Shown: positions 14,792 to 21,511 of the stretch, in pieces
Layout of the letters: each line of letters starts with the position of its first letter
Position numbering within the stretch: the first letter of the stretch is position 1
IMG/VR virus record: IMGVR_UViG_3300043775_000270
Location: 1-29,489 of that record
Reading direction: 5' to 3' (one strand)
DNA: 29,489 nt
Origin: a virus
The notes under the pieces: generated by a model
The model's database searches: none
What the model was told of the DNA's origin: nothing
Seen by the model: only the letters and a program-made list of their open reading frames with translations
Made by a program: the position numbers and the translations under genes

Positions 14792-15121
14792 ATGATAATT
14801 TTAAAAGAACAAGCAACGGCACAAAATCTTTACGCTACGATTGATGGTTTAGAAGCTGATGCTATTGTTTTAAGAGATGAAGAAGCAAATACAGAAGAAA
14901 CTATCGGTTGCGTATTTTCGATTGATAAATATTACGCAGTTACTAATTTGGTATTTCCGATAATAGAAAACAAATTCTACAATTTGACTATTTTAAATGG
15001 TACTGATGTAGTTTACAGAGACAAAATATTTTGCACAAACCAAATAATTGAAGAATTTAGTATAAACAAAAACGTTTACACGCAAAGAACTTCAGATAAT
15101 GAATTTATAATTTATGGATAA
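14792..15121 (+). CDS. head-tail region protein, 109 aa, function unknown
   Basis: The product is beta-rich (starts MIILKEQATAQNLYATIDGL; then YYAVTNLVFPIIENKFYNLT and ILNGTDVVYRDKIFCTNQ). I recall the phrase 'YxLxVLNGxxxIYKDKIFCTNQ' from short proteins near portal genes in flavobacterial phages. It overlaps the portal start by 8 nt, indicating coupling. A structural role in the neck or on the virion surface is a guess from position. The leader upstream (14770-14788) resembles the repeated A/T motif. Confidence 0.6.
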   Translation: MIILKEQATAQNLYATIDGLEADAIVLRDEEANTEETIGCVFSIDKYYAVTNLVFPIIENKFYNLTILNGTDVVYRDKIFCTNQIIEEFSINKNVYTQRTSDNEFIIYG

Positions 15122-16916
15122 CGTACACATTTTAAGTTTAAGCGCTTATAATTCTCCAACTATAACTGAATCTAAAAACAAAGAGTTCGTTGAATACGGC
15201 GTAGATAACAACTATTTTCAATACCTTATTGATAGATTTTTGTATTCAAATACAAATCACGCTATTATAACAGGTGTTGCTAATATGATTTATGGAAAAG
15301 GAATCGATGCTACTGATTCAAATCGTAAGCCAAACGAGTATGCACAAATGATGTCTATTATAAAAAAGGATTGTTTGCGTAAAGTTGCTTTAGAACGTAA
15401 ATTACTTGGAATGGCTGCAATGCAGGTTATTTACTTGAATGGTAAAGTTAAATCAGTTGAGCATTTTCCAATGCACACGTTAAGAGCAGAAAAATGTAAC
15501 GATAAAGGTGAAATTGAAGCTTGGTTTTATCATCACGATTGGTCAAATTACAGAAAAGGTGACGTATTAAAACGCATACCTGCTTTTAAATTTGGTAATG
15601 GAAAAGAAGTTGAATTATACGTTATTAAACCATACGTTTCAGGTTATCATTATTATACTCCAATAGATTATTCGGGTGCTTTACCATACGCAACTTTAGA
15701 GCAAGAAATTTCCGATTACTTGATCAACGATGTAATGAATGGTTTTAGTGGTACAAAAGTAATTAACTTTAACAATAACATACCACCTGAAGAAAAACGT
15801 CAAGAAGTAGCAAACGAAGTTAAACGTAAATTAACAGGTTCAAAAGGCGACAAAGTAATTGTATCTTTTAACGCAAGTGCAGATAACAAAACTACAGTTG
15901 ACGATATTCCATTAAACGAAGCACCGGCACATTATCAATATTTATCTACCGAATGTTTTGAAAAATTAATCGTTGGGCATCGTGTTACAAGTCCAATGCT
16001 TTTAGGAATTAGAGATACAGGCGGTGGTTTAGGTAACAACGCTGATGAGATAGAAACTGCTACACGTTTATTTGACAATATTGTAATTAGACCTTATCAA
16101 TTAGAAATCATTGAAGCGTTAGACGAAATACTATCAGTAAACGGGATCGCTTTAAACCTATATTTTAAGACAATACAACCACTTGATTTTATAGACGTAA
16201 ATACATTAAACGCAGAAACGAACGAAGAAGAAACAGGTGTTAAAATGGCTTCTCACGATGTATGTTGTTCAAGTGATGAAGATTTAGCAGATATGTTAAT
16301 TTCTAAAGGTGAAGAATTAAGCGACGAATGGGTTTTAATTGATGAAACAGAAGTTGATTATGATAATGAAGAAGAATTAGATTTAGAAATTGAAGCACTA
16401 AATAACAAAAATAAAAAAAAAGAAAGTTTACTATCTAAAGTTTGGCACTTTGTAAGTACAGGAACTGCTAAACCAAAACAAAAATCGGAAGACGATAAAG
16501 AAATTGATGGTGTTAATTTTATCACTCGTTATGTTTATAGTGGAAATGCATCAGGCGAACGTGCTTTTTGCAATAAAATGTTAAGTGCTGATAAAGTATA
16601 TCGTAGAGAAGATATTGAAGCAATGGATAGCATAGCAGTTAATGCAGGATTTGGAAAAAATGGTGCTGCAACTTATTCTATATGGTTTTATAAAGGCGGC
16701 CCTCGATGTCACCACGCTTGGTTGCGTAGAACTTATGCAAGTTTTGATGTTAAAATTGACCCTACAAATCCAAATGCAAAGCCATTAAGTATTGCAAAAG
16801 CTGAAAAATATGGTTATAGAATTAGAAACGATAAAGAAGTTTCTATGAAACCAAACGATATGCCTTACAGAGGATATACAAAAGAATATTGGGATAAAAT
16901 GGGTTTTAAAAATTAA
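15114..16916 (+). CDS. portal protein with extra C-terminal domain, 600 aa
   Basis: Residues 1-365 form the portal body: VEYGVDNNYFQYLIDRFLYS, ITGVANMIYGKGID, LLGMAAMQVIYLNG, the stem region PAHYQYLSTECFEKLIVGHR, then VTSPMLLGIRDTGGGLGNNA and IRPYQLEIIEALDEIL. The 'SPxLLGI...GLGNNADE' segment is typical of portals. Residues about 365-465 are an acidic then Lys-rich flexible linker. Residues 466-600 are a separate domain with FITRYVYSGNASGERAFCNK, NAGFGKNGAATYSIWFYKGG and GPRCHHAW (529-536), which looks capable of binding a metal. I recall this module attached to Bacteroidota phage portals and sometimes described as MuF-like. The portal forms the 12-mer DNA entry ring. It lies well downstream of the capsid gene, unlike the usual order. 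Confidence 0.85.
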   Translation: MDNVHILSLSAYNSPTITESKNKEFVEYGVDNNYFQYLIDRFLYSNTNHAIITGVANMIYGKGIDATDSNRKPNEYAQMMSIIKKDCLRKVALERKLLGMAAMQVIYLNGKVKSVEHFPMHTLRAEKCNDKGEIEAWFYHHDWSNYRKGDVLKRIPAFKFGNGKEVELYVIKPYVSGYHYYTPIDYSGALPYATLEQEISDYLINDVMNGFSGTKVINFNNNIPPEEKRQEVANEVKRKLTGSKGDKVIVSFNASADNKTTVDDIPLNEAPAHYQYLSTECFEKLIVGHRVTSPMLLGIRDTGGGLGNNADEIETATRLFDNIVIRPYQLEIIEALDEILSVNGIALNLYFKTIQPLDFIDVNTLNAETNEEETGVKMASHDVCCSSDEDLADMLISKGEELSDEWVLIDETEVDYDNEEELDLEIEALNNKNKKKESLLSKVWHFVSTGTAKPKQKSEDDKEIDGVNFITRYVYSGNASGERAFCNKMLSADKVYRREDIEAMDSIAVNAGFGKNGAATYSIWFYKGGPRCHHAWLRRTYASFDVKIDPTNPNAKPLSIAKAEKYGYRIRNDKEVSMKPNDMPYRGYTKEYWDKMGFKN

Positions 16917-16919
16917 GAT

Positions 16920-17432
16920 ATGGCATACGCATTATTAATAAGTACTGAGGATGTAAAAAGATTCACTATACTAAATGGAAATTTAGATGTAGACGACTTT
17001 ATTCAATATATAAAAATAGCACAGGATATAACTATTCAAAACTATTTAGGAACTGATTTATATAACAAGTTTCAAACCTTGATTATAAGCGGTGATATTA
17101 ACTTAAACGCAAACCTTAAATATAAGAATCTTTTAACCGAGTATATTAAACCGATGTTAATTCATTTTGCAATGGTTCAATATTTACCTTTTGCTGCTTA
17201 TACAATAGCTAACAAAGGAGTATTTAAACATACTGCTGAAAATTCTACAAGTGTAGAGAAAAACGAAATTGATTACTTGGTAGAAAAAGAACGTGATATT
17301 GCACAACATTACACACAACGTTTTATAGATTTTATGTGTTTTAACAATTCAACTTTTCCTGAATATAATAGTAACTCTAACGGGGATATGTTTCCTGATA
17401 CCGACAATTTCTATGGTTCTTGGGTGTTGTAA
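16920..17432 (+). CDS. head-tail connector/adaptor-like protein, 170 aa
   Basis: ATG 16920 is three bases after the portal stop. It is mostly helical: YALLISTEDVKRFTILNGNL and DDFIQYIKIAQDITIQNYLG, then LYNKFQTLI, and YIKPMLIHFAMVQYLPFAAY with KGVFKHTAENS. The pattern 'hxxYIxxAQxxxIxxxLGxxLYxKL', followed by a long 'YIxPxLxxxAxxxxLP' helix, matches connector proteins (DUF6712-type, comparable to HK97 gp6) in Bacteroidota phages. Such proteins bind under the portal and seal the head before tail joining. Its neighbours (portal before, fibre genes after) support this. Confidence 0.75.
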   Translation: MAYALLISTEDVKRFTILNGNLDVDDFIQYIKIAQDITIQNYLGTDLYNKFQTLIISGDINLNANLKYKNLLTEYIKPMLIHFAMVQYLPFAAYTIANKGVFKHTAENSTSVEKNEIDYLVEKERDIAQHYTQRFIDFMCFNNSTFPEYNSNSNGDMFPDTDNFYGSWVL

Positions 17433-17529
17433 GAAGAAAAGAAAAAAGGTAGGTAGTTATACCAAACCTAAAGAAGAAAACAAAAAGAAGTTAGAATTAT
17501 TTTTAACAAAAATAGAAAATGGCAAATAA
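17413..17529 (+). CDS. tiny basic protein, 38 aa, bridging two genes
   Basis: ATG 17413 is 20 nt inside the connector gene and TAA 17527-17529 is 11 nt inside the next gene, so the frame fills an otherwise empty 86-nt gap. The product begins MVLGCCKKKRKKVGSYTKPK and is half Lys/Arg/Glu. Two adjacent Cys near the N-terminus are notable, but a signal sequence is lacking, so it is not a lipoprotein. No family recognised; the exact overlaps with both neighbours are the main support. Confidence 0.45.
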   Translation: MVLGCCKKKRKKVGSYTKPKEENKKKLELFLTKIENGK

Positions 17530-17755
17530 TATAGATTGGGGACAAGGTGTAAACAACAATGATATTTATTGGGGGCAAGGTGCTATCACCAATGATATTA
17601 GTTGGGGTAGTGTTTACTCTGTAAGTTGGTCGGGTGAAACTGAAATATTAGGAAACGAAATTGACGCAGTAATAGATTTCATAGCAAGGGTTGCTGCTGA
17701 TAGCGGTACGTTTGAGGCGAAACAATGTTTAATTAATATAATAGAAAATATATGA
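17519..17755 (+). CDS. WGQG-repeat tail/fibre-associated protein, 78 aa
   Basis: The N-terminus consists of three imperfect 11-residue repeats: NIDWGQGVNNN, DIYWGQGAITN, DISWGSVYSVS. Then come SWSGETEI and a C-terminal module FIARVAADSGTFEAKQCL that matches residues 23-40 of the large tail-tip protein. The repeats suggest a regular beta structure with stacked Trp. The small protein lies directly upstream of the tail-fibre gene and overlaps it by 4 nt (ATGA), so it may be a fibre adaptor or cap. I recall such 'NxIxWGQGxxNN' proteins in Bacteroidota phages without function. Confidence 0.75.
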   Translation: MANNIDWGQGVNNNDIYWGQGAITNDISWGSVYSVSWSGETEILGNEIDAVIDFIARVAADSGTFEAKQCLINIIENI

Positions 17756-19362
17756 GTTTATTTGATAGTGCTTCACTTTGCGTGACGCCGAACGCGTATA
17801 AGGAAGACAAACTTTATTCGATAAAACCTACTGATGGTAGTGGTGATTTGGTAGTAACAAGAGCAACAACTGCAACGAGAGTTAATAGTGCGGGATTGGT
17901 TGAAGTAGTACCTTATAATTTACTACAATATAGTCAAGATTTAACAAATGCAGCTTGGAGTTTAATCGGTACAATTACAAGAACTTCAAACTATGGGACT
18001 GCTCCTGATGGAACTCAAACGAGTACCCGTATACAATGGGGTGGTGGTGCTAACTTTGAATTATATCAATATACAGGCAAATCTGCTGATGTTCTTGGCT
18101 CTATTTATATTAAAGGTACTTTGGGACAAATTGTAAGGTTTAATAACTCAAATGTAACATTAACAGGAAGTTGGCAAGAGGTATCAAATTCTTTACTTGT
18201 TGATGGTTCTAATACTTATATGTCAATTCGTGGAATTGTAGGAACTACAACTGCACTTGATTTTCAAGTTTGGGGAGCTCAAGCTGTACAAGGCACTTCA
18301 GCAAAAGAATACTTCCCTACAACTGATAGATTAAATGTACCTCGTATTGATTACACTAATGGAAGTTGTCCGAGTATATTGGTAGAGCCACAGAGAACAA
18401 ATTTATTGACTTATTCAAATACTTTTACTGATGCAAGTTGGAATTTAGAAGATGCAACTATATCTGCAAATGTTGCTATTTCACCTGACGGAACACAAAA
18501 CGCAAGTAAATTAGTTTCAAATGCAAACAATACAGACCACACTATTTATAAAACTGTTTTAACTTTAGTAGATAGAACTTTTAGTTGTTATGTAAAAGCT
18601 GATGGTTACAATTATGTATTTTTAGGAAATAATAATGGTTTAGCAAGTCAAGGAGTTTTCTTTAATTTAACAAATGGAACTATATCTCAAAATACTTCAA
18701 CATTTACAGCATCAATTCAAAGTGCGGGCAATGGTTGGTATAGATGCACAATTAGTCAAGCTTTATGGACAATTCCTTATGCAATGATTTGTTTATCAAA
18801 TAATGGAACAAGCTTTACTTTTGCAGGTAATGGAACAAGTGGTGTATTAATATATGGAGCACAAAATGAAGCAGGAAGTTACGCTACTTCATACATTCCT
18901 ACAGTAGCAAGTTCAGTAACTCGTAATGCTGATGTTATTTCTAAAACAGGAATAAGTAGTTTAATTGGTCAAACTGAGGGAACTATGTTTTTTGATGGAT
19001 ATTTTAACGATGTTCAAAGCGGAACTGTATTTTTAGATTTAGAAGGTACATTTCCAAAAGTAAATTTTCAAATAGGCAGTGGAATATTATACTTTTATTC
19101 TCAGGGTGAATTTAGTTTTTCAACAGCTATTTCGTTAAATACAAGATATAAAATTGCCGGAGCATATAAAAATAACGATGTAGCTTTTTATGTTAATGGT
19201 GTTCAAATTGGAGTAGATAATTCAGCTACTATAACTGCAAAAACAAATTTATATATAAATTCTGAAGCGGGTTCTTATGTTGCTGATTTAGATATTAATT
19301 CAATAGCACTTTGGAAAACAAGATTAGACAATACAACTTTAGCAACTTTAACAACTATCTAA
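17752..19362 (+). CDS. tail fibre/receptor-binding protein with carbohydrate-binding-like modules, 536 aa
   Basis: The N-terminus (MSLFDSASLCVTPNAYKEDK, then TRATTATRVNSAGLVEVV) is an attachment segment common in Bacteroidota phage fibres. Two homologous lectin-like modules follow. The first runs about 56-190: NLLQYSQDLTNAAW, APDGTQTSTR, VWGAQAVQGT, EYFPT. The second runs about 217-383: NLLTYSNTFTDASW, SPDGTQNASK, IYGAQNEAGS, SYIPT. Residues about 400-536 look like a concanavalin A/LamG-type sandwich (GTMFFDGYFNDVQSGTVFLD, NTRYKIAGAYKNNDVAFYVN, GVQIGVDNSA). Together this indicates binding of host surface glycans. No depolymerase residues stand out. The stop overlaps the next ATG. Confidence 0.8.
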   Translation: MSLFDSASLCVTPNAYKEDKLYSIKPTDGSGDLVVTRATTATRVNSAGLVEVVPYNLLQYSQDLTNAAWSLIGTITRTSNYGTAPDGTQTSTRIQWGGGANFELYQYTGKSADVLGSIYIKGTLGQIVRFNNSNVTLTGSWQEVSNSLLVDGSNTYMSIRGIVGTTTALDFQVWGAQAVQGTSAKEYFPTTDRLNVPRIDYTNGSCPSILVEPQRTNLLTYSNTFTDASWNLEDATISANVAISPDGTQNASKLVSNANNTDHTIYKTVLTLVDRTFSCYVKADGYNYVFLGNNNGLASQGVFFNLTNGTISQNTSTFTASIQSAGNGWYRCTISQALWTIPYAMICLSNNGTSFTFAGNGTSGVLIYGAQNEAGSYATSYIPTVASSVTRNADVISKTGISSLIGQTEGTMFFDGYFNDVQSGTVFLDLEGTFPKVNFQIGSGILYFYSQGEFSFSTAISLNTRYKIAGAYKNNDVAFYVNGVQIGVDNSATITAKTNLYINSEAGSYVADLDINSIALWKTRLDNTTLATLTTI

Positions 19363-19718
19363 TGGAAATATATAAATTAAAATACACAGACAAAGAAACT
19401 GCAATAGCTGATTTATTAGCAAAGAAAGTTTATGTAGAAGTAGAAAACCTTGACAAAGAAATTACTTTAGCTTACGGGCAAGGTATACACGCAATAGTAG
19501 AGATAGGTTTAATAGTTTTAGAGAATGGAACTTATGATAGTGACTTTAACGAAATTACTGCACCTGTTTACGCTGATGGTTACCATTACGATGTAATGAG
19601 TGAAAACGAAATTGTGTTTGATAATGCTATTGAGGTTAAAAATCCTAAACATACTTTTGCAGGTTATGAAATTGTTAGCGATTTGATATATCCTTTTGAT
19701 AAAATAATCAATGAGTAG
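19362..19718 (+). CDS. fibre-associated hypothetical protein, 118 aa
   Basis: ATG 19362 overlaps the fibre stop (TAATG); an upstream extension to 19311 lies inside the fibre gene and is rejected. The product begins MEIYKLKYTDKETAIADLLA and includes YGQGIHAIVEIGLIVLENGT, then YADGYHYDVMSENEIVFDNA and NPKHTFAGYEIV. I recall similar proteins ('YADGYHVDVMxxxxIxFxxxxxPxxPxHxFxG') directly after fibre genes in many Bacteroidota phages. Fibre chaperone or accessory subunit is a reasonable guess. It overlaps the holin candidate by 8 nt. Confidence 0.65.
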   Translation: MEIYKLKYTDKETAIADLLAKKVYVEVENLDKEITLAYGQGIHAIVEIGLIVLENGTYDSDFNEITAPVYADGYHYDVMSENEIVFDNAIEVKNPKHTFAGYEIVSDLIYPFDKIINE

Positions 19719-19911
19719 TAAAGAAAAAATAGATTTATTCCTTAACAAGTGGGTAAGTCGTAAATTAACAGTTTTTGTTGTAGCATCTGCAGGTTTATTC
19801 TCAGGTGTTATAACTTCTACTGATTGGGTTATTATTGGAACTTCTTACATTACGATCGAAGGAGTTACAAATATTGTTGAACGTTTAATGAAAGCTAAAA
19901 ATGTCAATTAA
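19711..19911 (+). CDS. holin candidate 1 (two membrane segments), 66 aa
   Basis: The product MSSKEKIDLFLNKWVSRKLT has a charged N-terminus, then hydrophobic segments at about 19-36 (VFVVASAGLFSGVITS) and 38-55 (WVIIGTSYITIEGVTNIV), and a basic tail (ERLMKAKNVN). Two close membrane helices with a basic C-terminus just upstream of an amidase gene fit a small holin. I recall 'FLNKWxSRKLxVFVxAxxxL...DWxIIxxxYIxIEGVxNIVExL' as a recurrent protein in this position. It overlaps the next small membrane gene by 11 nt. Confidence 0.65.
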   Translation: MSSKEKIDLFLNKWVSRKLTVFVVASAGLFSGVITSTDWVIIGTSYITIEGVTNIVERLMKAKNVN

Positions 19912-20068
19912 CGATTTGAAACTATACGGACTTAATTCACTTGCGATGGCAATTAGCTTTTCTAATGTAGAATCTACGCTAAAAATATTCTTATTGTGTG
20001 TGTCTATAATTTATACAATAATGAAAACTATTGAATTAATGAAAAAGAAAAATGATGAGAGAGATTAA
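19901..20068 (+). CDS. holin candidate 2/small membrane protein, 55 aa
   Basis: ATG 19901 overlaps holin candidate 1 and the frame ends at TAA 20066-20068, 17 nt inside the amidase gene. The product MSINDLKLYGLNSLAMAISF ends in SNVESTLKIFLLCVSIIYTIM and a very basic tail (ELMKKKNDERD). One strong membrane segment lies at about 27-42. The wording 'INDLKxYGxNxxxLxISFSNIExxLKIxLLxxSIxYT' is one I know from holin-like genes next to amidases in flavobacterial phages. It may act with the 66-aa protein as holin or antiholin. Confidence 0.65.
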   Translation: MSINDLKLYGLNSLAMAISFSNVESTLKIFLLCVSIIYTIMKTIELMKKKNDERD

Positions 20069-20462
20069 ATACATCGTTATTCATTGCAGTGCTTCCAAGC
20101 CAACGACAACTAAAGAAGCTATTTTAAATTATTGGAAAAATACTTTAAAATGGAAAACTGTAGGTTATCATCGTTTAATTGATGCTAATGGTGTTATTCA
20201 CGAATTAGCAAAATACGAACAAGTAACAAATGGTGTTAAAGGTTACAACTCTGAATCAATACATTTTAGTTACATTGGTGGAATAGATGAATCAGGTAGA
20301 CCAAAAGACACACGTACAATTAAACAAAAAGAAAGTTTATTGTATTTAGTTAAACAAGCTAAAAAACAATTTCCTAACGCTATTGTTCAAGGTCATCGTG
20401 ACTTTGGTGTAAATAAAGCGTGTCCAAGTTTTGATGCTAAAAGCGAATATAAAGACATTTAA
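20052..20462 (+). CDS. N-acetylmuramoyl-L-alanine amidase (endolysin, Amidase_2 type), 136 aa
   Basis: The product starts MMREIKYIVIHCSASKP; two successive ATG codons (20052, 20055) are both usable. Zinc ligands can be placed as H11 (VIHCSA), H115 (GHRDF) and C124 (KACPSFDA), the T7-lysozyme-like His-His-Cys set. Y39-H40 in VGYHRLI and K122 in NKACP are likely catalytic or substrate residues. It is the length of a single catalytic domain, with no wall-binding part and no signal peptide, so it needs a holin for release. It cuts the amide bond between MurNAc and L-Ala. It lies between holin candidates and the spanin, forming a lysis cassette. Confidence 0.92.
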   Translation: MMREIKYIVIHCSASKPTTTKEAILNYWKNTLKWKTVGYHRLIDANGVIHELAKYEQVTNGVKGYNSESIHFSYIGGIDESGRPKDTRTIKQKESLLYLVKQAKKQFPNAIVQGHRDFGVNKACPSFDAKSEYKDI

Positions 20463-20473
20463 GACACTTTTAT

Positions 20474-20857
20474 ATGAAAATAGTATATTTACTTATCTTA
20501 TTAATTTTAACGTCTTGTGGAGTAGTTAAAAAGAGTTCTGAAGAATCAGTTGTAAAGGATAATAGTACAACTGAAATTGATGCAACAAAATACTCTAATA
20601 GTTATACGCTTGAACCGGTAGATTTAGACAAACCTATTTTAATAGGAAAAGATACTATTTATAACACAAGGGTTATTTATAATAACACAAAAGAAATAGT
20701 TAAAGAAAAACAAGCTAATAATATTGAAATTAAAGAAGAAAAAAAAACTAAAGAAGTAGATTATTCGGAAACTATAAAAATACTTGCTAATCGCTTAATA
20801 ATAGTTTTAGTTATATTGTTTGTTTTATCTGCAGTTTTAAAGAAATTTACTTTTTAA
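20474..20857 (+). CDS. unimolecular spanin-like lipoprotein, 127 aa
   Basis: The N-terminus MKIVYLLILLILTSCGVVKK is a lipoprotein signal with lipobox LTSC (Cys15). A 90-residue hydrophilic, Lys/Glu/Asn/Thr-rich part follows, and residues about 106-122 (RLIIVLVILFVLSAVL) form a C-terminal membrane helix with a KKFTF tail. A lipid-anchored N-terminus in the outer membrane plus a C-terminal inner-membrane helix is the architecture of u-spanins such as T1 gp11. These fuse inner and outer membranes in the last step of lysis. Position right after the amidase supports this, and it implies a Gram-negative host. It ends the late gene block. Confidence 0.78.
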   Translation: MKIVYLLILLILTSCGVVKKSSEESVVKDNSTTEIDATKYSNSYTLEPVDLDKPILIGKDTIYNTRVIYNNTKEIVKEKQANNIEIKEEKKTKEVDYSETIKILANRLIIVLVILFVLSAVLKKFTF

Positions 20858-20886
20858 AAATAATTACCCCCTTATACAATTACTTC

Positions 20887-20962
20887 ACTTATTTTGTTTT
20901 TGAAAACATTTTTTGTTTTTGGTATTTATTTTTTTTTAGTTTTAAATACTTATTTTGTTTTT
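20887..20962 (+). repeat. direct repeat in T-rich intergenic stretch
   Basis: ACTTATTTTGTTTTT occurs at 20887-20901 and again at 20948-20962, with a related TTTTTTGTTTTTGG between. The 195-nt gap 20858-21052 has no gene; it is strongly T-rich on the + strand and sits between late and early gene blocks. It could mark an origin or regulatory region, or be simple sequence. Confidence 0.7.
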
Positions 20963-20973
20963 AAGAACAAGGC

Positions 20974-20992
20974 AAAGTTACAACTTTTTTTT
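20974..20992 (+). terminator. weak candidate terminator at the end of the lysis cassette
   Basis: AAAGT (20974-20978) and ACTTT (20983-20987) form a 5-bp stem with a 4-nt loop, running into T at 20985-20992. The stem is weak and A/T-rich, but the position after the last late gene and before promoter P2 is right for termination. Confidence 0.35.
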
Positions 20993-21021
20993 GACATTTA
21001 CAAATTAACTTATTGACTACT

Positions 21022-21047
21022 TTGTTAATAACTAATACTTATATTTG
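21022..21047 (+). promoter_or_regulatory. promoter P2 upstream of ninG-like gene
   Basis: The -7 box TATATTTG lies at 21040-21047 and a TTG at 21022-21024 is 15 nt upstream, rather short. One TGTTAA (21023-21028) overlaps it. The -7 box ends only five bases before ATG 21053, so the transcript would start at or next to the start codon (leaderless or nearly so). Confidence 0.65.
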
Positions 21048-21052
21048 TATCA

Positions 21053-21439
21053 ATGAAAGTCAAACGTTCAACTTTAGTAAAGAATTTAGATACTGTATTT
21101 TCGCAGTACATACGTTTGCGTTATGCTAAAAATGAAATATCTGAATGTTATACTTGTGGTAAACAAGACCATTACAAAAAGCAACAAGCAGGACATTTCG
21201 CATCACGTAGGCATTATTCAACACGTTGGAACGAATATAACGTACAAGTTCAATGTTATGGATGCAATATCGGAAATCAAGGTTTGCAGTTTGAGTTTGG
21301 CAAAAGATTAAATAAAGAATTTGGCAATGATTTTGCAGAAAAGTTATTAATTGAATCTAAAAAGACAGTTAAATTATCTGATAATGATTTGCAAGATATG
21401 ATTATTTACTACAAAGATAAATTAAAAGAATTTCTATAA
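21053..21439 (+). CDS. ninG: NinG-like recombination protein, 128 aa
   Basis: A basic N-terminus (MKVKRSTLVKNLDTVFSQYI) is followed by a zinc-binding pair C32-C35 (CYTCGK), AGHFASRRHYSTRWNEYNV, and a second pair C68-C71 (CYGCN), then GLQFEFGKRLNKEFG. This is the NinG/Rap pattern: an HNH-like fold with 'GHF' and two CxxC knuckles. In lambda relatives NinG/Rap acts as a structure-specific endonuclease in recombination with Red. Here it would work with the ERF annealer and RecE-like exonuclease. It is alone between P2 and terminator T4. An overlapping frame at 21123-21311 is a shadow. Confidence 0.85.
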   Translation: MKVKRSTLVKNLDTVFSQYIRLRYAKNEISECYTCGKQDHYKKQQAGHFASRRHYSTRWNEYNVQVQCYGCNIGNQGLQFEFGKRLNKEFGNDFAEKLLIESKKTVKLSDNDLQDMIIYYKDKLKEFL

Positions 21440-21482
21440 ATTACATTATAATTTCTGATTGTTTTCTAATTGTTTGAAGAAG

Positions 21483-21511
21483 GAGTAGTTTAGCGACTAC
21501 TCTTTTTTTTT
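21483..21511 (+). terminator. intrinsic terminator T4 after ninG-like gene
   Basis: GAGTAGT (21483-21489) pairs perfectly with ACTACTC (21496-21502) around a 6-nt loop, followed by nine T (21503-21511). Confidence 0.93.

Noticed and set aside
19311-19361. Upstream extension of the 118-aa fibre-associated gene
   Set aside because: It overlaps the fibre gene end, while ATG 19362 gives a normal coupled start.
21123-21311. 62-codon plus-strand frame inside the ninG-like gene
   Set aside because: It is out of frame with the clear NinG zinc motifs and has no start context of its own.
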